This document shows, in pieces, positions 58,072 through 64,000 of a stretch of 64,000 nt of DNA. A model generated the notes under the pieces. It saw nothing but the letters and a program-made list of their open reading frames with translations, was not told the origin of the DNA and did not search any database. Made by a program: the position numbers and the translations under genes. The DNA comes from Bryoerythrophyllum caledonicum (Eukaryota; Streptophyta; Bryopsida; Pottiales; Pottiaceae): contig OZ020523.1 of assembly GCA_963971425.1 (NCBI GenBank), positions 9,730,867 to 9,794,866 of the forward strand, written 5' to 3'. Each line of letters opens with the position of its first letter. The stretch's first letter is position 1.

Positions 58072-61000
58072 AATCCTTTCCGACTTGTTGCTGAAGAAGG
58101 AAAATCAAAATGCGCTTGGGTCACTCTTGATGATGTGACCAATCGCTTCATAAGAGGTTTGTTGCTTGAGTTTGTTGACCAATCGCTTCTTTTAGGGTGA
58201 TCATTATGTGTTGTCTAGTTTCAAAGAAATTCACAGATTATGAACCTGCCATCCAGATACTGTCCACTTTGCATGAAGTTCTACGCTGGTATTTTTGTTG
58301 CTCACAGAAGACTCTGAGAGGACTTATCATCGGCGAGTGGTAGAGCTTCAGCGCCTCAGATCCATGTATGTTCTGTTGTTTTCTTAAACATATTTATCAT
58401 CTTCCACTTTTTCTTCTCATATACTCCTGAGGTGTCCATGATTCGTATCCTACAACAAACTCGTGACTTAGTGAATTATCCATATTATACTTGGAAGATA
58501 TGGCCCAATCAATTGAAGTGTGTGTCTATTCTTTTGAATTCTCATTCAAGTTGGTAATTTTTATATCGTAAGATTCCTCCCCTAAAAGAACCAAAGCCTT
58601 TGGACAAGCCAAAGCACTTGCGTAGTTGTACAATGGTAGCATGATAATCCTTGTGATTGCGAATTTTGTGCTGATTTGGTGTAAGCGAGAGGCAGTGGGT
58701 TGAAGCTCATGCAGAGAAGGCTAAACAACAAGCTCTGCTTCTTACGGCACAACTTCAGTCTTTTGCCGATCAAGCACATGTGCACTCCGATCTTCAAACT
58801 CTTAGGTGACCTCCACTTTCGTGTCCTTCGGATTTTGAATGTCCAATGAATAGAGGTGGGTTGTGTGGAAGCGAAAATATATGGAAACCGTTTTGGATGT
58901 CTGAACTTGTGAATATTCTGGGAAGCGTGTTTGCAGGCGTAGGTACACAGATGTTGGAAGTGAGCTCTACACCCTCATTCAATAGGAAGAGAAATTGTTG
59001 TCTGAGGTGATTTCAAAATTTCTATGAATGTTACATTTTTCATTTGGATATCAAGTCGTGATTGAGGTTGACTGTTGAATATTCCATTGCAAGCGGCACT
59101 GTACACTTTTATGAGCTGGCACTCCTCACGTCTCGTATCCACCTAAGATTTTGAAGGGGAGATCAGGCCGTTTTAAACTTTTTTTTCTAATTTCCGTTTG
59201 GAAGGGTTTCAAGTGAGTATCTTGCTATCTGCTCATATGGTTCATGAGAGGATCACATTTTCATGAATCAAATCGAGTTCTTATGATGAAACTGTTGTGT
59301 TGATCGAACAGGTCGTTCCTAATCTTTGTTGGGAGCTTGCTCAACTCCAGGATACATATATTCTTCAAGGTAAACGATCTCCTGCTGCTAAGTAGGATTT
59401 AATTTGCTACTCGTTACCACAGTGAGTTATGTATTCGACGACATGAGCAGTTCAGTAATCGCAACTTAAACTATGAAATTAGTAATAGGATACTCAAGTC
59501 ATTTCAAATAGACCACACTTGTTTATGTGTATGTAAAAATCGTACATCAAGTGCAAGGTGGGGTCGTTAAAGCCGATGATGAAACGAGCATTGAGTGTTT
59601 GTTATTGTCCTGAAATTCACAGGTGATTACGATCTTAAGGTGATGCGGCAGGAGTATTACATTTCACAGCAGAAGAAGGTGACTTTTACTTAGGGGGGTT
59701 TCACACTAGGGGCCGAGCTCGAGGGGCCGAGCAATTCTAGCAATTTGATTGGCCTAGAGTTGAAAATCGGCCCGTGGGCCTTCACACTAGGGGCCAAGGG
59801 CCAAGGGCCGAAGGGCACCAAAATGCTTACATGGCAGCACTTTTTGAGAATTTTGGCGCCAATAGTTCGGCCCCTCGAGGAGAGTTTGGGTCCAACAAGA
59901 ATAGAAACCCAAACTCTTGCCGAGGGGCCGAACATTTTCTCATTAAAATAATTTTAATAATTTTTAACAACTCCAAAACTCGACCCCTCGGCATAGTTTG
60001 GTCTTCAATGGAGTTCGGCCCTTGGGCTTAGTGTGAAACGCCCCTTATTGTTGAGAATGCTCTATGTTTTGTTGCTTTCCTTGTCCTCCATCATTTTGTG
60101 ATGAAAGATGCCAAATAGTTGCAGTTTTGGAATGTAATAATTGAAATCCCGACTACACTTATCTTCCTAAAGGTGTAATTATTTCATGTTTGGCAGTTTA
60201 TAGGCTTTCTGGTGGATCAGTTGGCAAGGCATCGGTTTCTTCAAGTTGCTTGCCTACTAGAAAGAAAGACCACAAACGGTGCATATGAGCTGTTACGCCT
60301 CGTGGAGTCGGAGTTGCAGGCCTACACCTCCAACACTTTGGGGCGCATTGTATGTCTTCTAAACCTTTCAGTGGCAGTATGCTTCTTGTTTTGTAATATT
60401 TTCTCAATTTCCTTTTACTATGCTTGTTAAGACTTGTGATAGACCTTGTAATGGACCAGTTTTTTACGTATGTTAACCAGCAATTTTGTAAGCAGAAGAG
60501 GTGTGTGGGGTTAACGATGGCAGCAACAGAGGCCCAAGAACATGGAGGTGTAGATGATCGGGATACATTCCTTCATCGTGTGAGGGATCTTCTCAATATT
60601 CACACAGGTACTTTGTCCTCACATGTGTCGACTTGGAGTGAAAGAATTTAGAGTCCTAATTTTGACTAATTCTCCACCTTAAATGTACTGCAGATGAGCA
60701 GGGAGGATTGCCACAGTATGTCTCGGCTCCTGGTCTTGTGCAGCAGATAAATCAAGTGCAAGTGGAGCTGGAGACGTTACGAGACGAGATGCATCACTCT
60801 CTTCTTCATGACAAACACAAATGCATCAATGACCTGTAAGTTTGCCTATTGTCCATTGCCATAGCTCATTATAATTCCAATTGATTCACTAGGAAGGGCT
60901 ACCAATAGAAAGAAGAAAGTGTGCTCTACAATATGAGGTAATTTTCATACATGAAATAGAAGTTTTGGTTTCACCTGAAGAAGTTTGAAGGGCTATCTCT

Positions 61001-61744
61001 ATTTTCAGGGGTTGATTCTCTGTTTTCTAGACAAATGGGTTGAAAGTCCACTGGACCTTCTGAATTCACTTTTTAACACCTGTGTTAGTTTCATTAGAAT
61101 ATTCCTGATTTTTCATCTTGATTTGGCAGGTGCCATGTTATTCATAAAATGCAGCAGCTTCTGTTTGCATCGTCAACTATTGCTCAACCCATTCTGAGCC
61201 CTTGGATACGATTTAGTTCAATTTATGCAATCAGAGGCTTTGCTGCAGATGCTGCAATTCTTTCTTTGTTTCAATACTTCAACTCACACATCCGTTTCTT
61301 GCGATTACAGCCACTCATGAAGGAGCTCGGTGAAATGGAGAAAGTGAACTCTCAGCTTTCTTCTGCCATTGAAGAAGTCACTCGGGAGCACCGTGAAAAG
61401 GCAGAGGTAACACTCTACTTCCAAAACCAAACACATTATTTTTCCTCTTGAATGTGGAGCTACTGGCAGAATTATTCCAAGTGTTTTCTCGAGTAGCACT
61501 TGAAATAGCATGATTTAGAACTGCTCATTAGCTTGACCGCCGTCATTGATCTAAGCTTGACCTATTTCCTGATCATTTACCTTTTTTCCTGATGATTTAC
61601 TGTCCTTGTTCACAGATTGTGAAGCACCATCCTCATGAAGTTGGGCGAGAAAGGCAAGTGTTTGTGGACTTTTTCTGTGCACCTGACCGCCTCCGAACTC
61701 AAGTGCGAGAGCTTTCCGCAAGAGTCATGGCCCTGCAAACTTAA
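58072..61744 (+). pseudogene. AUG3: HAUS augmin-like complex subunit 3 (AUG3), 5'-truncated copy
   Basis: Exons 58,072-58,156, 58,308-58,365, 58,688-58,805, 58,937-59,006, 59,312-59,369, 59,623-59,678, 60,197-60,349, 60,496-60,607, 60,694-60,835, 61,130-61,205, 61,309-61,406 and 61,616-61,744 follow plant AUG3 closely. Landmarks are [92 protein letters not shown] and the C-terminal [18 protein letters not shown]3 is a coiled-coil subunit of augmin, which recruits gamma-tubulin to microtubules for branching nucleation. The first roughly 250 residues expected are absent. TAG at 58,983-58,985 interrupts exon 4, and the donor after 61,205 reads AT instead of GT. It is probably a retained fragment of a duplicated gene, although transcription is possible. 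Confidence 0.85.
59693..60044. mobile_element. Tourist/PIF-Harbinger-like MITE in a HAUS3 intron
   Basis: The 352-bp unit begins GGGGGGTTTCACACTA and ends TAGTGTGAAACGCCCC. It is flanked on both sides by TTA (59,690-59,692 and 60,045-60,047), the three-base duplication typical of PIF/Harbinger. The interior is rich in GGCCGA and CCCCTCG motifs and has no coding capacity. Confidence 0.8.
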
Positions 61745-63499
61745 ATTTACTCGTCACGTGTTCAGTTATGTACTGTACATCATTAATTTGAAGTCATAAA
61801 AACAAAAATTCACGTTGCAACTTTCCTTCTCTTTTTGAGGTGCCATTAACCCCTCGAGGCACTTTTTCAATTTCAGATCGGTTTTCTCATGTTGATTTAT
61901 TCTTGGAATCTTGATGGAGAAGTACACTAAAAATCTCAATTAGTGTAATGGTATGAATAGTGTGCTTACCCTAGTACACTTTTTGTGGAAAAGTTGACAA
62001 TTAGTGTCGGCCACCACTATCATTAATGATACCTTGTAGTTTTTCCAAAAACATATATTTAACTGTGATTTCCTATCATAACCAATAACAAATAATTAAC
62101 TTCTCATTTGCAACTTTCAAATGATCATAACTCACTCAAATTTTGTTCAAACCAAACAAATAAGGTGTTTTTTTGACGTCTATATTTTCTGTAGATCTTA
62201 TGAAAACCTCATATATCCTATTTGGATAGTATATGAGTGAGTCATGGTCGTTAGAAGATTGTTGATAAGATACCTTGACACCTCTCGGCTTCTGGACCTT
62301 TTTTTTAATAAATTTCTTGTACTATTCATACACTGAACGTGCACAAGTGAGAAAAAATATTTTGCAATCTTTATTGGAATTTGACAAAAAGTGTTTGGTG
62401 AATTTCCACTTACAATCATTACCACATACTTCCTTTTACAAGAGGAGAAGAGAAGAAAATTACACAATCATGGTCGTCACAAGAGCGCAATTCTAAAGTT
62501 GTGTCTCTTGCTCATGAGTTGTAATCTCACATGGTGCTATCGTAATCGATGTGGAGGAGCTTGAAGTACACATGCCTTCGATGAACTCTTACAAATCCTT
62601 CACTATTTCTCATATCTCTCTAACCTTCATCTCTTCGGGGCGGTTTAGCGTAATATCGGTCCGAACATCCCTCGGGTCGGGACATGTTTTATAATGATCA
62701 GAAGACATGTCGTCAATTCACGATTATCTGGAACGTAATCGAAGGCTCTAAGAATCTCCGTTGTTAATGCCGTTGGGAATGCTTAGATCTCTCTTATAGT
62801 CTAGGTTAGATAGAGCTAAACTGTATCAGTTGAGTGTAGCTCAATTTTGTAATAACTGTTGTATCATTTTGTATATATAATTTTTTTGATAATACATGTC
62901 GAGATGTTTCACCACTTTGTTTTTCTATTGCGGATTAGAATTCTATCGCTGATGGAATGTCCAACCGTTTTGAATGATTTGAATTATCATCTATTGTTCA
63001 AAGGGTGTGTGGGCATCACTTTTGTTCGAATACTACAAGACTAGGATTGTTGGGCGTCGGTGAATTCCTTGCTGGATTTGGAGGAGTATTGCTCGGGAGC
63101 CAATTCCAGATAGTGTCAACTCCCCTTCGTCACTTTGGCCTTGTTTAGTTCCCGAGTCTCCACATTTGAATCCGGAGAATTGCACTGCTGCAAAGCGCAT
63201 TCTATATGACGGATTGAGGAATGCTCTTTACTAATGCTCCTTGACGGTGCATTATATGCTCACCTCCTAATTATTGCACTGTTGAGTCGTTCTTTGCCTA
63301 GGCGTTTTGATGGATGTCGTGCGGCTTTGCACTCATACAATTTAGCTTCTTTCGAGCTAATATATATTTGGATGGATGGAAAATGTGCTTCGTGGATGTA
63401 CCATTGAGCATTTTAGCTCCATTCGACCTAAAGTGCACTTGGCTGGATCTTAATGTTATTAATTTTATGTGTGTCGTGTATCGCTATTCGACCTAAGCA
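61745..63499. other. No gene recognised
   Basis: AT-rich flank of the HAUS3 copy. About 62,560-63,060 has the composition of an LTR or UTR, but no paired repeat or primer site was found. Confidence 0.4.
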
Positions 63500-63784
63500 A
63501 TGTATTTGTCCGGATTGTATATGACACCTATTGTGCAAGAACCCTCGGCGAAACGTCTCCACCCTCGCATTCTCTCGAAGAATACTGTTGGAAGCAAATT
63601 GTCTCCTTCAAATCCTACTCGTGGCCACTCATTGCCCAAATCAAACGTTGATGAGGTGCGTAGGCTTGGGTTGTTGCGTCTTCTAGACAGTTCACCGATG
63701 CAAGAGATTGGAGCAATGTTGACTCATCAATGTCAGAGGGCTTTTTTCAGGTTGCGTATAGAGGCTTATGAGAGAACTCCTTAG
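63500..63784 (+). CDS. Possible terminal exon of an unrecognised gene
   Basis: An open frame of 94 codons ends in EIGAMLTHQCQRAFFRLRIE and YERTP at TAG. It has the look of a last exon with a 3' UTR after it, but the start, the upstream exons and the family are unknown. Confidence 0.25.
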   Translation: MYLSGLYMTPIVQEPSAKRLHPRILSKNTVGSKLSPSNPTRGHSLPKSNVDEVRRLGLLRLLDSSPMQEIGAMLTHQCQRAFFRLRIEAYERTP

Positions 63785-64000
63785 ATGATTTTATTAGCGA
63801 TAGTAGAATTGTGTTTTGCTTAGGGATAAATGAGTGCTGCAAGTGATTTTCTTTCATTAAGTTTAAAATAAAGCTTGGATTTAAGGATTCTGCTTTTATT
63901 CCCGGTACCAATTTTTGTATTCTTTGGCTTATTTGGTCCCCCTTGCAATGAAATATAGCATTCTGGGTGCATTGTCTCTATGCTTTGCACTTATAAATGT

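Noticed and set aside
62560..63060. Solo LTR of a Copia element
   Set aside because: No second copy, TG...CA boundaries or target duplication could be shown.

Overview
This is nuclear DNA from a land plant. It is AT-rich and intron-bearing, and it holds exons of a HAUS3/AUG3 augmin subunit, a plastid-type ClpP, an RPW8/CC-NB-ARC-LRR gene, and plant-type transposons (a MULE with a Ulp1-like gene, and hAT and Tourist-like signatures). The repeat-rich texture and the many near-identical leucine-rich repeats suggest a seed-free plant (bryophyte, lycophyte or fern), but the species cannot be fixed from sequence alone. Nearly every gene carries at least one in-frame stop, frameshift or truncation, so this is mostly a graveyard of mobile elements and gene fragments.

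Layout: 1-3 kb, MITE-like and gag-like remnants. 3.2-6.0 kb, minus-strand DUF7869 transposase-like gene with two TGA stops. 6.15-6.8 kb, first cluster of a 19-bp palindrome (TATCCTCGAGTCGAGGATA and variants). 7.6-13.2 kb, AT-rich repeats. 14.2-14.9 kb, second palindrome cluster, directly before a large gene (here G1). G1 runs from 14,924 to 18,837 and resumes at 53,620-55,713. It is interrupted by an insertion (18,838-53,611) with CAGGGTTGT termini and a perfect 8-bp target-site duplication TCCCCTAC, which is the hAT signature. Removing the insertion and one duplication copy restores the G1 frame exactly.

Inside the insertion: two 200-N gaps placed almost symmetrically near its ends; a decayed distant relative of G1 (G2, 20.4-24.4 kb); a foldback repeat; a retroelement ORF (26.6-39.4 kb) split by a 9,975-bp MULE (26,992-36,966) with 9-bp duplications TGTAATAAC and about 0.7-kb terminal inverted repeats; a broken NLR gene; a ClpP fragment; and SINE-like and GC-rich sequence. 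To the right lie the G1 3' exons with an FCP1/NIF-like HAD domain, an unassigned exon, and a 5'-truncated HAUS3 copy with a Tourist-like MITE in an intron.

The most interesting content is G1/G2 together with the palindromes. Both proteins carry a ParB-like [D/N]GQH motif, followed (clearly in G1) by a segment laid out like the C-terminal part of an N6/N4 DNA methylase, with degenerate motifs. The architecture recalls bacterial and phage ParB-methylase fusions. The 19-bp palindromes sit 5' of G1 and of the DUF7869 gene, in both early G1 introns, and twice inside G1 coding sequence, where each encodes Tyr-Pro-Arg-x-Glu-Asp in frame. Functional links among these parts are inference.
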